Below, piece by piece: positions 43,812 through 52,591 of a DNA stretch of 64,000 bases (the stretch's first letter is position 1; every line of letters begins with the position of its first letter). Below the pieces are notes generated by a model. That model made no database searches. It saw only the letters and a list, made by a program, of their open reading frames with translations, and was not told the DNA's origin. A program made the translations under genes and the position numbers. The DNA is from JARRQB01 sp965368585 (GTDB taxonomy: Bacteria > Pseudomonadota > Gammaproteobacteria > Chromatiales > Chromatiaceae): assembly GCA_965368585.1 (NCBI GenBank), contig CBDUNM010000007.1:1-64000 (forward strand), given 5' to 3'.

Positions 43812-45198
43812 CGCGCAACTGGACGATATCGAACGCTATCGACAGCGTATTGTTTCCCACCCACTTGCGCAGGGGTTGGATCTGGATGAGGTTGCTCGTT
43901 TTTTAACGCAGTTGCCGCAACGGCGATTTCCAGACCAAGCCTATGCCGTTCGTGGTGATATGCCCTGCATTCAACCACGCGGAGGCTTCCCCCGCTTCGA
44001 ATCACAAAAGCGTCTCACTCGGCAGCTGGACGAGGCGGGTGCCGATTTCATTCCGCTGACCATCGATAGCTACACGCGCCACAATCAATACGATACAGCC
44101 GGGCAGCTATTGCAGCGCAGCGAAGACGAAGAAAAGGACTACCTGAACGGTTACCCGCTGGTCAATCACGGCTACGAACTGACCCGCGAGCTTTATGATG
44201 GCATCGACAAGCCCATCAGTCTGCGTCATGGCACGCCGGATGCGCGGTTGCTGGTGGAAGTGGCGATCGCATCGGGTATAGTCGAGATCGAGGGTGGCGG
44301 AATCTGTTACTGCGTGCCTTACTCTGAAGGTTTTCCGCTCGATCGCAGCCTTTTGTATTGGCAGTACGTCGACCGGATTTGCGCGCTTTACTCGACGCCG
44401 GCGAAGCCGATTCACCGCGAGAGCTTTGGCCCCTTGTCCGCTACCATGGTGCCGCCCGCTGTTGCGGTAGCAGTACAGATCATCGAGGCGCTGCTCTCGG
44501 CCGAGCAAGGGGTGCTTTCGTTCGCGGTCAGTTTTGGCCAGACCGGCTCGATGATCCAGGATATCGCGACCGCCCGGGTGCTGCGCGCTTTGGCGCGCGA
44601 ATACTTGGACGAATTTGGTTTTAAAGCGACACGGCTCTATCTCGTTTATCACCAATGGATGGGGCAGTTTCCCATGGAAAGATCGAAAGCCGCCGCGTTG
44701 ATCAGCGGCTCAACTTTGATTTCCAGCATGATTGGAGCCGATAAGATCGTGGTCAAAACCGTCGACGAAGCACTCGGTGTGCCGGCAGCCGAAGTTAACG
44801 CCGAGGCTGTGGAGACGGTACGTTACCTGCTCAAGACCTTTCGGTGCACCGAACCGATGTCGTCGGTGGAAATCGAACGTGAGATCGAGCTATTGGAGTC
44901 GGAAACCCGCACTTTGATGCAGGCGATCTTTGAACTGCCGGGTGAGGTCTTCTGGGAGAGCGTATTCACCGCGTTCCGCATGGGCTATCTGGATATTCCG
45001 TTTTCGCCGCACGCGGATAGCGCCAATCGACTGCTTTCCATGCGCGATGCCAATGCTTCGATTCGAATCGTCGATCCGGGCGGCATGCCGATGTCGGCAC
45101 GAGACGCGGAGCTGGAGCGGAAACTCGTTGCTTCCAATGCCAATCGCTCAGCACAGGGTTACCGGCAATTACTGGCCGACATCAATCTGATGATGTGA
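43792..45198 (+). CDS. glmE: Glutamate mutase large (epsilon) subunit
   Basis: The 468-residue protein is the catalytic subunit of adenosylcobalamin-dependent glutamate mutase. The three arginines that hold both carboxylates of glutamate in the Clostridium enzyme are conserved: Arg63 (QPRGGFPRF), Arg96 (SYTRHNQY) and Arg145 (RHGTPDARLL). The active-site Glu167 (EGGGICY) and Tyr177 (CVPYSEG) are also kept, at the same spacings as in that enzyme. This supports glutamate as the true substrate. The start is a GTG with GAGG 8 bases upstream. The neighbouring genes encode the cobalamin subunit, the GlmL protein and the enzymes that use 3-methylaspartate. Confidence 0.95.
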   Translation: MATPSRDAQLDDIERYRQRIVSHPLAQGLDLDEVARFLTQLPQRRFPDQAYAVRGDMPCIQPRGGFPRFESQKRLTRQLDEAGADFIPLTIDSYTRHNQYDTAGQLLQRSEDEEKDYLNGYPLVNHGYELTRELYDGIDKPISLRHGTPDARLLVEVAIASGIVEIEGGGICYCVPYSEGFPLDRSLLYWQYVDRICALYSTPAKPIHRESFGPLSATMVPPAVAVAVQIIEALLSAEQGVLSFAVSFGQTGSMIQDIATARVLRALAREYLDEFGFKATRLYLVYHQWMGQFPMERSKAAALISGSTLISSMIGADKIVVKTVDEALGVPAAEVNAEAVETVRYLLKTFRCTEPMSSVEIEREIELLESETRTLMQAIFELPGEVFWESVFTAFRMGYLDIPFSPHADSANRLLSMRDANASIRIVDPGGMPMSARDAELERKLVASNANRSAQGYRQLLADINLMM

Positions 45199-45217
45199 TG
45201 AGCAGGCAACAACACCT

Positions 45218-46477
45218 ATGGCAGCTGCCGTGAATCCGGACCAAATAGCCGTTGATATCGGCTCCACGATCATCAAGATAGCGTCCCTTGGCGATGACGA
45301 TGCCTCGCTGAAACAGGTTTTTGAACCGCGGGATTTTGAACTCGGTATCGCAGCACAGGTCCAGCGCACTTTGGCGAAGTTCGGCACATCGGCCGACAAC
45401 GGCAATATCCTGGTCTGCTCTTCCGCCAACGGCGGATTGCGAATCGGTATCGTCAGCTTGACCGATTACTACAGCGGCGCGGTGCTGCGGAACCAGGCCT
45501 TGTCCGCCGGCGCCAATCCGCTGTTCGTGGATCAGTTCGAAAGTTCGGACGGGAATCTGCAATCGGTCGATGTGCTGCTGGTGGCCGGCGGTATCGATTG
45601 CCCCGATGCCGGCCCCTTGGCGCAGCGCCTGGAACGCTTCCGCACAGACCTCTATCATTTCAATACTCTGGTCTATGCCGGCAACCGATATCTGGCGCAA
45701 GCGTTTGTCGAACGCAATCCGGGTGCCTTGGTGATCGACAATCCGCTGGCAACGGGACTGCGCAGCACCAGCGACAGTGTATTCGAAACCCTCAGACGCG
45801 CCTATCTCGATGATCTGGTTCACAAAGAAGGCATCAGCGACTTAAGGATAGGCCTGTCCGGCGGCGTCCGTCCGACGCCGGAAGTGGTCAATCGCGGCTT
45901 CCACCGTGCCGTACTCAATCGCTCCAGCATTGAGGTACCTGGCTCGTGTATCCTGATCGACATCGGCGGCGCAACCACCGACTTGCATTACACGGTCGAA
46001 ATCATTGTGGATGAAAGCGACGATCGGCCGGCGACCGGATCATCCGTTGCCCGCTACGTGTTCACCGATCTCGGAATCGTTTTTTCGCGCGACAGCACCC
46101 TGGCGCAAATGCGAAATCACCCGCGGATCTACGATTTTCTTACCCAGGTCATCGATGGCGATGTGAGAGAAGTCTATCGACTCCTGCGCGAGAGCGACTA
46201 TGACCCCGAACCCGACGTGCTTTCGTATGCGTGCTTGTTCCTGGCGTTGGATCGCTTCGCCCAGGGTAAAGGCCCCGGCTTGCCACAGGCCGACCTGTCA
46301 AAGGTGTCGCAGTTTATTTTGACCGGTGGCGCATCGCAAAACCTGAACGAGCTGCAAATCAGACGCCTTTTGGCTTTATTCATCGGCACCAGTAGCAGTA
46401 ACCCCGGGGTGGAGATCGATCGGGATTACAGGATATGGGTTGAGGGAATCACTTGGATGGACAGCGCGAGCAACTGA
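45218..46477 (+). CDS. glmL: Glutamate mutase accessory protein GlmL/MutL
   Basis: The 419-residue protein belongs to the ASKHA ATPase superfamily, MutL/GlmL branch. It begins with a phosphate-1 loop, IAVDIGSTIIKIASL, and has LIDIGGATTDLHYTVE as phosphate-2. GlmL genes accompany glmS and glmE in many genomes and are thought to reactivate or protect the mutase after cobalamin damage. It lies 19 bases after glmE. Its presence shows that a complete mutase module, not isolated subunits, is kept. Confidence 0.9.
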   Translation: MAAAVNPDQIAVDIGSTIIKIASLGDDDASLKQVFEPRDFELGIAAQVQRTLAKFGTSADNGNILVCSSANGGLRIGIVSLTDYYSGAVLRNQALSAGANPLFVDQFESSDGNLQSVDVLLVAGGIDCPDAGPLAQRLERFRTDLYHFNTLVYAGNRYLAQAFVERNPGALVIDNPLATGLRSTSDSVFETLRRAYLDDLVHKEGISDLRIGLSGGVRPTPEVVNRGFHRAVLNRSSIEVPGSCILIDIGGATTDLHYTVEIIVDESDDRPATGSSVARYVFTDLGIVFSRDSTLAQMRNHPRIYDFLTQVIDGDVREVYRLLRESDYDPEPDVLSYACLFLALDRFAQGKGPGLPQADLSKVSQFILTGGASQNLNELQIRRLLALFIGTSSSNPGVEIDRDYRIWVEGITWMDSASN

Positions 46478-46520
46478 AATTGTTGAGCAACGCGCTGAAC
46501 TAGGCCGTAAAGGAAATCAA

Positions 46521-47783
46521 ATGGGTTCATCGAACGATATCGTATGGAACCGTGACGCAAGCTTCGATTTTGCGGCACTTGCGCAGCAATACGCGACACC
46601 GTTTTATCTCTACGACGCGGATGGCGTTAACGCACGCATCGACGCCATACGCCAGGCATTCGAAAACCGGGTAAAAGTGTTCTACGCGGTCAAGGCGAAT
46701 CCCAACCTGGAACTGCTCCGGGCGGTGCGCCCGGTCGCCGACGGTCTGGATATTTCCTCCGCCGGAGAATTGCAGCAAGCGCTGGCGGCCGGTTTCGATG
46801 CGGCGCACATGAGCTTCGCCGGCCCCGCGAAGACCCGCGCGGAGTTAACGGCCTCGGTTGACTGCGGCGTCGGTTGCATCAGCGTCGAGTCCTTGCGGGA
46901 ACTGCACGACTGCCTGCGGGTCGCGCGTGAGACCGGAAAAAAGGCATGCATTCTTGTACGCGTCAATCCGGAAATGCTCAATCGTTCATTCGGTATGAAG
47001 ATGGGCGGCCGCGCGATCCAGTTCGGCATCGATGAGGAAGACATCGCCGAGATCCTTTCGGTTGTTGAGTCCAATCTTGCGCACCTGGCGTTTCAAGGCA
47101 TCCATATTTACGCCGGAAGCCAGTGCTTTGACGCCGACGGCATTGTCGAAGGCGTCGAAAACACCTTTAGAATCGCCCGCGAAATCGAGGGCAAGTCCGC
47201 GCTGAAGTGCCGCATCATAAATCTGGGTGGCGGATTCGGGTTTTCACACACCAAGAAGGAAACACATTTGGATCTCGTAGCGTTGGCTGAAAGACTGTTG
47301 CCGACACTGCGTGAACTTACCGAACGCACCGAGTTCGAACGCGAGATTGTGTTCGAACTGGGGCGCTACCTGACCGCGCCGGCAGGCATCTACGTCGCGC
47401 GCGTCATCAGCAGTAAAGTGTCGCGCGGCAAGTCTTATTACATGGTTGACGGCGGTTTGCATCATCATCTCGCCGCCGCCGGCACATTTGGCACAGCATT
47501 ACGCTCGAATTTTATGGTGCGCAATCTAACCCGGCCAGATGCAGAGCCGACGCGTTGTAACCTGGCAGGGCCTTCCTGCAACCCAACCGACCTGCTTGGG
47601 GTTGATATTGAACTGCCGCGACCTGAGATCGGAGATCTAATCGGTGTACTGAACTCCGGCAGCTATGGCTTTACGGCCAGTCCGATCCTGTTTCTGGGTC
47701 GGCCGACTCCGGCGGAACTTGTACACAGCGAAGGCCGGGTAACACTCGGTCGTCGCTCCAGGACGATTCTGGACTTCAACTAG
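46521..47783 (+). CDS. Fold-III PLP-dependent decarboxylase (exosortase-A-associated / VinO-BtrK-like)
   Basis: The 420-residue protein belongs to the ornithine/diaminopimelate/arginine decarboxylase group 2. Lys58 in FYAVKANPN forms the Schiff base with PLP, GGGFGFS binds the phosphate, ELGRYL carries the Glu and Arg near the cofactor, and Cys353 in GPSCNPTD is the usual catalytic Cys from the other subunit. SGSYGFTASPILF completes the site. I infer that it decarboxylates carrier-bound 3-methylaspartate to 3-aminoisobutyryl-carrier, like VinO. The ATG at 46521 follows AAGGA; the longer frame from 46440 overlaps glmL. Confidence 0.87.
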   Translation: MGSSNDIVWNRDASFDFAALAQQYATPFYLYDADGVNARIDAIRQAFENRVKVFYAVKANPNLELLRAVRPVADGLDISSAGELQQALAAGFDAAHMSFAGPAKTRAELTASVDCGVGCISVESLRELHDCLRVARETGKKACILVRVNPEMLNRSFGMKMGGRAIQFGIDEEDIAEILSVVESNLAHLAFQGIHIYAGSQCFDADGIVEGVENTFRIAREIEGKSALKCRIINLGGGFGFSHTKKETHLDLVALAERLLPTLRELTERTEFEREIVFELGRYLTAPAGIYVARVISSKVSRGKSYYMVDGGLHHHLAAAGTFGTALRSNFMVRNLTRPDAEPTRCNLAGPSCNPTDLLGVDIELPRPEIGDLIGVLNSGSYGFTASPILFLGRPTPAELVHSEGRVTLGRRSRTILDFN

Positions 47784-47803
47784 TCGCACCCTGAGACCGC
47801 TCG

Positions 47804-48568
47804 ATGTTTGGTCCGAAAGCCATCGTCGACACCCGACGCGTCGGGGATCAGGAAATTGCGTTCGCCCAACGACCGGGCGGCGAATCGTGTATCGTTTTTT
47901 TACACGGCTTGGGGTGCTCGAAGGAGTCTTTCGCGGAGGCGTTCCAAGGCCCTTATTTTCCCGACCGGTTTACGCTCCTCGCGCCTGATCTGATCGGTCA
48001 TGGCGGTTCCAGCAAGCCCGATGATCTGTCCTATGAACTCGCCGAGCAAAGTGACATGGTCATCGCTTTGCTCAATGAACTGGCGATCGAAAAGATCGCC
48101 ATCATCGCCCACAGTATGGGCAATGTGCCCGGATTACTGTTGACCCAGAAAGGCTTGAACCTGTTTGGGTATTATTGTCTCGAAGGGAATATGACGCTTG
48201 CCGATTGCACCACGAGCGCCCGGGTGGCGAAATTTTCCGAAGGCGATTTCGTCAAAAAATTCTATCCCCTATCGCCACAGCGATTTCGTTGTCGTGGTGT
48301 ACCCGATGAGCTCGGTGCCAGTGCGCTCGCCTACTATCGCAGCGCTCGGTCGCTGGTCGCTTGGTCTTCCGGCGGGCGGTTATTGCCGCTTTACCACGGG
48401 CTTACGGCTGATAAAGCCTACCTCTACGGTTCGAAATCCAAGGCACCGGAGTTCATTGCGCAGCTAGGTGACGGCGCAATCATCGAGATCGCAGAATCCG
48501 GCCACTTTTTAATGAATGAAAACCCGGCACAGACCTACGGCGAAATCTCGGCTCGTCTCGTTGACTGA
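47804..48568 (+). CDS. Alpha/beta hydrolase (thioesterase-like)
   Basis: The 254-residue protein has the alpha/beta hydrolase fold: oxyanion segment VFLHGLGCSK, nucleophile Ser104 in IAHSMGN, and the C-terminal histidine in AESGHFLMNE. The catalytic acid is not obvious. The core motif HSMG is that of esterases, thioesterases and some acyltransferases. As the last gene of the cluster, 20 bases after the decarboxylase, it may release or transfer the acyl group, or clear misloaded carrier. Exosortase-A systems commonly include one or two such hydrolases. Confidence 0.82.
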   Translation: MFGPKAIVDTRRVGDQEIAFAQRPGGESCIVFLHGLGCSKESFAEAFQGPYFPDRFTLLAPDLIGHGGSSKPDDLSYELAEQSDMVIALLNELAIEKIAIIAHSMGNVPGLLLTQKGLNLFGYYCLEGNMTLADCTTSARVAKFSEGDFVKKFYPLSPQRFRCRGVPDELGASALAYYRSARSLVAWSSGGRLLPLYHGLTADKAYLYGSKSKAPEFIAQLGDGAIIEIAESGHFLMNENPAQTYGEISARLVD

Positions 48569-48752
48569 CAATATGCTCTCGACGGCTGCCTGAACGACAA
48601 AAAAAGTCGCCCGAGGCAAGGTCAGTCGCCTGGTTGTCGATATTGACTCGCCGTGTTTGCGCAGGCGGTATTCGATGACGCGCCATAAACGCCAAAACCA
48701 GCCCCCAGCAACAGGCGCTCGAGCGCCGACATCCGCGGGTATTTCACCGCGG

Positions 48753-49019
48753 GCTTAACCTGCATGTTGCAGCAGTATCCGGGATGATCGCGCCGGACAG
48801 GTGCGGCTGGACGCCGCTGTGGAGCGAACAGCATAGCCGTCGCTGCGACTTGAGTGAACAGCCAGTGCAGGCGTGCCTGGACAAGCGAGGGCCCGGATAG
48901 ATCATGGGCCGGTCACCAACCGTACCCTGCAGAAAACCCCGGAAAAAGAGGATTCGAAGCGGCTACATCGGGTTTCGGTATTTGGCCCATGATCGGCGGG
49001 TGCAACTTGCAGGTTAAGC
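48753..49019. mobile_element. Inverted-repeat element, copy B (MITE-like)
   Basis: This element of 267 bases has ends GCTTAACCTGCATGTTGCAG (left) and, as reverse complement of the right end, GCTTAACCTGCAAGTTGCAC, so about 18 of 20 positions agree. The left half matches copy A at 7394 over about 130 bases. The centre differs from copies A and C. It lies between the hydrolase gene and the second propeller-protein gene, and it encodes no transposase. Confidence 0.7.
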
Positions 49020-49225
49020 ATCGCGAGCTGCCGGCGGCGCGCCAACCGTACGTGCTGTGGCAAGTAGTAGCTTCAGCCTTCCCGCCATGCTTAAATGAGC
49101 GTGCAACGATTTCAATCCGATCCGGCTTTTGTACGCCACCGGTAGCTGATCGTGCATTTCTCCGGCGCACGGTGCACGACTGTCGCGCAGACTGGAAACC
49201 CAAAATCACGCAAGGGTCTTCGCCG

Positions 49226-50824
49226 ATGATGATAAAGTGGCGCTCGCAATCTACGGTCGTATTGAGCGCCTGCCTGGTATCGCTTTCGGCCGTTGCTGCC
49301 TCTGCGCTGCAGGAAAAAATCGCTGCCAGCGCGGAGCAACAGTGGGTGTTCGTCAGCACCAATCGTTTCCAGGATGCCTGGCCGGATCCGCTGCAGTACA
49401 GTTTCGAAGGCGATCCAATGCCTTGGGTGCGTGGCAATCCGTCTTCCGTGATCAAAGCCTGGAGTTCGTTCGCCTGGGATACAAAGCGGGATCGACTGAT
49501 ACTTTGGGGCGGCGGACACGCCAACTACGCAGGCAACGAAGTCTACCTCTGGAACGGCGACAACGGCGCCTGGACGCGTGGCTCCCTGCCGAACGAAATC
49601 CAGCGTGTATACGGTGGAGAAGTTGGCGTTGAAGTGTACGACCACATCGCGATCGACGGGGCCGACAACGCGCCGCAATCTGCCCATACCTACGACAACA
49701 ACATCTATCTGCCACTTGCCGATCGTTTCCTGACTTTCGGCGGTGCGCCCTACAGTGCCGGCGGCGGCCACTTTCACGATATCAATCTGGACCACACGGG
49801 CCCCTACTTTTGGGATCCGGCAAAGGCTGATCCGAACAAAGTCGGCGGCACCACGGGCTCCCAGGTAAGACCGGATGAGTTCCCCGATGTACTCGGCGGC
49901 GGGATGTGGGAGAACCGCCACAACCCGATTCCTTACGATCGTGGCCATATTGAAAGCGCTACGGCGTACGCCGTTGAAGACGGCAAGGAAGTCATCTACG
50001 TCGATACGGCCATCGGACTGTTCAAGTACACGGTGACCGACCCCTTCGACGCCGCTCGGGACACCTGGGAACGGGTCGGCGATGCTTATCGGCCACTGGG
50101 CGGCAACTGGAGTCAGGGGCCCGGTGCACTGGACGCCGAGGAAGGGCTGTACGTGCGCATCGGCGGCCGGGCCGGCGACGGCAGCAACCGTTTTTATTAC
50201 TACGATTTTGCAGATTACGCACCGGACATCCTGGCGCTGGCCATGGTATTCGAACCGGTGGTGCTCGGTAGTTTCGACTTCGATACCGACCTCAGAGATG
50301 CGGGTATGGACTACGACCCGGTCAGAGACCGGTTCGTTATCTGGGACGTGAAAGGACGGCTATGGGCGTTGGCATCCCCGCAGACGACACTCAGTGGCCA
50401 TTGGGAATTGTCGCTGATCGACGCGCTCGAATCGGCTGAGGGCTTTCCGAACCCGAGCGAACCCGGCAGCGTGGGCGCGGGCACCGGCATACTCGGCAAG
50501 TGGGAGTACGCCCCGGATCTGGATATTTTTCTGGGCCTGTACGACCCCTACGGCGGTGGGGTGTGGGCATACAAGCCGGAGAACTGGTCGCCCGCGAGCA
50601 CAAACCCGGAGCCGGACCCGAACCCGGAGCCGGAGCCGGAGCCGGAGCCGGACCCGAACCCGGAGCCGGAGCCGGAGCCGAACCCGGAGCCGGACCCGAA
50701 CCCGAACCCGAACCCATACCCAGACCCGGATCCGATCCCGAATCCCAATCCAGCCCCCAATCCAGGCAACACGCCGGATATGCCTTGGCTACTCCCGGTA
50801 CTCAAACTGATATTGGAAGAATGA
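49226..50824 (+). CDS. Secreted kelch/propeller-like protein with proline-rich tail
   Basis: The 532-residue protein is a clear paralogue of the VPxPA protein at 38649. Shared blocks include [40 protein letters not shown] and [21 protein letters not shown] signal peptide covers about residues 1-27. After the propeller-like body (to about 460) comes a Pro/Glu/Asp/Asn-rich tract (461-514) and the end [18 protein letters not shown], which is hydrophobic but has no VPxPA motif and no Arg cluster. It may be released, or kept by another means. The ATG at 49226 is chosen for the signal peptide; the frame is open far upstream, through element B. Confidence 0.85.
   Translation: MMIKWRSQSTVVLSACLVSLSAVAASALQEKIAASAEQQWVFVSTNRFQDAWPDPLQYSFEGDPMPWVRGNPSSVIKAWSSFAWDTKRDRLILWGGGHANYAGNEVYLWNGDNGAWTRGSLPNEIQRVYGGEVGVEVYDHIAIDGADNAPQSAHTYDNNIYLPLADRFLTFGGAPYSAGGGHFHDINLDHTGPYFWDPAKADPNKVGGTTGSQVRPDEFPDVLGGGMWENRHNPIPYDRGHIESATAYAVEDGKEVIYVDTAIGLFKYTVTDPFDAARDTWERVGDAYRPLGGNWSQGPGALDAEEGLYVRIGGRAGDGSNRFYYYDFADYAPDILALAMVFEPVVLGSFDFDTDLRDAGMDYDPVRDRFVIWDVKGRLWALASPQTTLSGHWELSLIDALESAEGFPNPSEPGSVGAGTGILGKWEYAPDLDIFLGLYDPYGGGVWAYKPENWSPASTNPEPDPNPEPEPEPEPDPNPEPEPEPNPEPDPNPNPNPYPDPDPIPNPNPAPNPGNTPDMPWLLPVLKLILEE
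50608..50760 (+). repeat. Low-complexity Pro-rich coding repeat
   Basis: This stretch consists of imperfect repeats of CCGGAG and CCCGAACCC units that encode Pro-Glu, Pro-Asp and Pro-Asn dipeptides. Such tracts change length by slippage. On the other strand it gives a Gly/Ser-rich open frame that is not a gene. Confidence 0.9.
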
Positions 50825-51010
50825 CACTGGCCCGCAGAGAACGCCTCACAAGCGATGGTCAGATTGCAGGGTTGGTTGCTGCACAACGGAGTTACACGAA
50901 TGCGCGCCAGCTTCGAACAAGACGCATTCGGATGACGACCGCACAACGACCGCCACGGGCTCGACGTTATTCAGTCATGCAGGCCAAGCGTCAAGACCCA
51001 GCCGGATTCC

Positions 51011-51739
51011 TCACTCGGGTTTGGAAGCGCCCGCCTCTCTCAGTTTGCGTTTGAGTTTCATCCGCAAACCGGTCAGGGCATACCCGGCCTTGGCGGCGAT
51101 GTCGGCGTGTTTCTGAGCCTCTTCCAAGCGACCCAGGTCAGCCAGGACCAGGCCGTAGTTATAGTGAACCTCGGGAAGCGTGGACTTTATCGCGAGCGAA
51201 CGCTCGTACATCTGCGCGGCTTCTTCCAGATGCCCCAATCGGTGTAAGTAAATACCGTATATTGCAGGTACAACCGGGTCCTTGTTGGTAAATGCCATGG
51301 CTCTGTTCAGGTAACACTCGGGCGGTGGATAGGCCTCTTTCCAACGCGTGATATCGGCTTCCGGCGGACGGCACAAACGACAATTTTCGGTATAGAGGCG
51401 CACCATCGTGAATAAAGCCTGGTGGTGATTGGGGAAGAAGGAAATCGTGTAGTGTAGATCGGATTCAACTGAACCCGTAATACCGCCTAGTAACCGCTTC
51501 ACCTTCGCCGAGTAATGGTGGGATTCCACTTTTTCGATGTTGCCGCCGGGGACATGTTGCCGACGATCGGTGTAGTCCGCCGGCCCGAATTCGCGCAATG
51601 GCGCTATTGCTGATGCTTCACAAGGCAAGCCGCTCAGATCGTCGCCCGCCCATGGGAATACACCCGCATGTATCGAGGGTGACATCGATATCGCCAACAA
51701 CACCAAAACGGTTAATAACGAAATTCTTTTTACGCGCAT
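51011..51739 (-). CDS. Secreted TPR protein with a Cys motif
   Basis: The 242-residue protein has a signal peptide (about 1-25, LLTVLVLLAISMSPSIHA). The middle contains the motif CRLCRPPE and a further Cys. The C-terminal third holds at least two tetratricopeptide repeats: AIYGIYLHRLGHLEEAAQMY and VHYNYGLVLADLGRLEEAQK. It would act in the periplasm as a protein-interaction module. It converges with the propeller gene and lies close to the exosortase-related cluster, where TPR proteins are frequent. Its exact role is unknown. Confidence 0.75.
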   Translation of the reverse strand: MRVKRISLLTVLVLLAISMSPSIHAGVFPWAGDDLSGLPCEASAIAPLREFGPADYTDRRQHVPGGNIEKVESHHYSAKVKRLLGGITGSVESDLHYTISFFPNHHQALFTMVRLYTENCRLCRPPEADITRWKEAYPPPECYLNRAMAFTNKDPVVPAIYGIYLHRLGHLEEAAQMYERSLAIKSTLPEVHYNYGLVLADLGRLEEAQKHADIAAKAGYALTGLRMKLKRKLREAGASKPE

Positions 51740-52591
51740 ATACTAAAAACCTATAAGTTTGATTTTACCGGTTCGGACGGGATACCTCACTCAGGTGGTT
51801 AATCTACCGACCGCGTTGAGGTATGACAACAACAAGGACACGACGCGGATGCACGTCAGCGTTCCCGTGCGGATACGGCCGCACTGGTCACGGTGTGGCA
51901 TGGGCAGACTGATCGGCTTGCCGGCATCCTACGGCACCAGAACAAGATCGGTGCCATGCGGACTCGGGTGGGGCATCCCTGACCGATTCCGAGTATAACA
52001 TATTGTTTATAAAGTCATAATTTGCAGCTCCTGGGCACATGAAACCGGCTCGCCGTTCGCTTGAGCGGCAGATCGTAGAATCCGCGGGCGAGTCGATCAC
52101 GCTTCGCGTCTTGAGGATTTACGACTTCATCGAGACCGCCAAGTGTTTTCGGTGACCGGTGCGCCCGCGATACAGCTGGCGAAGCGAAGTCTGCCACTGC
52201 CCGTTCTCACTGCAGTCACCGTCGAACACGCAGGAAGAGCGGACGGGAAATCTAAGTGCACGCTATCCAAACTGATTCAGCTGAACTTCGATTTGGTGGT
52301 CAGCTGTTCCATTGTGCCACTGCAGGCTTATTCCTTGATCGGAATGGGGATGTCCCTGCTGTCGCTGGCGTGCGTCGTGTTCGCTTGTCATGATATTGGC
52401 TGCAGGGGACTGGCTGCCCTGTTGTTCTGGGGAGATAGATCTTATTGACGCGCAAGATCCCGAAACTGTTGGCGGGAACCGCACAGGCGATGCCACTCGC
52501 GGGCTGCGCGACATAGCATTCAGTTTGGATTCATTGGCCGGCGCGTACATTGGGATCATGAGTTTCACACCACGTTTTTCCGGAGATTCCG
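51740..52591. other. Spacer with a decayed glycosyltransferase tail
   Basis: The 852 bases contain no intact gene. A short frame at 52039 encodes about 38 residues (starting MKPARRSLERQIVESAGESI) with no family match. The glycosyltransferase-like remnant at 52230-52447 is listed separately. The part near 51990-52030 is AT-rich and could be a promoter. Confidence 0.5.
52230..52447 (+). pseudogene. C-terminal remnant of a GT2 (GtrB/DPM-like) glycosyltransferase
   Basis: The plus strand encodes GKSKCTLSKLIQLNFDLVVS followed by CSIVPLQAYSLIGMGMSLLSL. This matches the pattern at the end of GT2 enzymes that act on polyprenyl phosphate: a Lys-Ser-Lys segment, KL-x-RLALD, a first membrane helix with PL, and then a second, here broken, helix (GLAALLFWG). 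The catalytic domain is absent and the reading frame stops at 52446. It hints that a glycosyltransferase gene was once next to this polysaccharide-related cluster. Confidence 0.5.

Noticed and set aside
50608..50760. Repeat tract considered as a CRISPR array
   Set aside because: Units are 6-12 bases, in frame and without spacers; it is a coding low-complexity region.
50548..50946. Minus-strand Gly/Ser-rich open frame
   Set aside because: It is the antisense of the proline-rich coding repeat of the propeller paralogue.
38649..51739. Search for an exosortase gene next to the VPxPA protein
   Set aside because: No protein in the window has the multi-helix exosortase pattern with its Cys, Arg and His motifs, so the enzyme must be encoded elsewhere.
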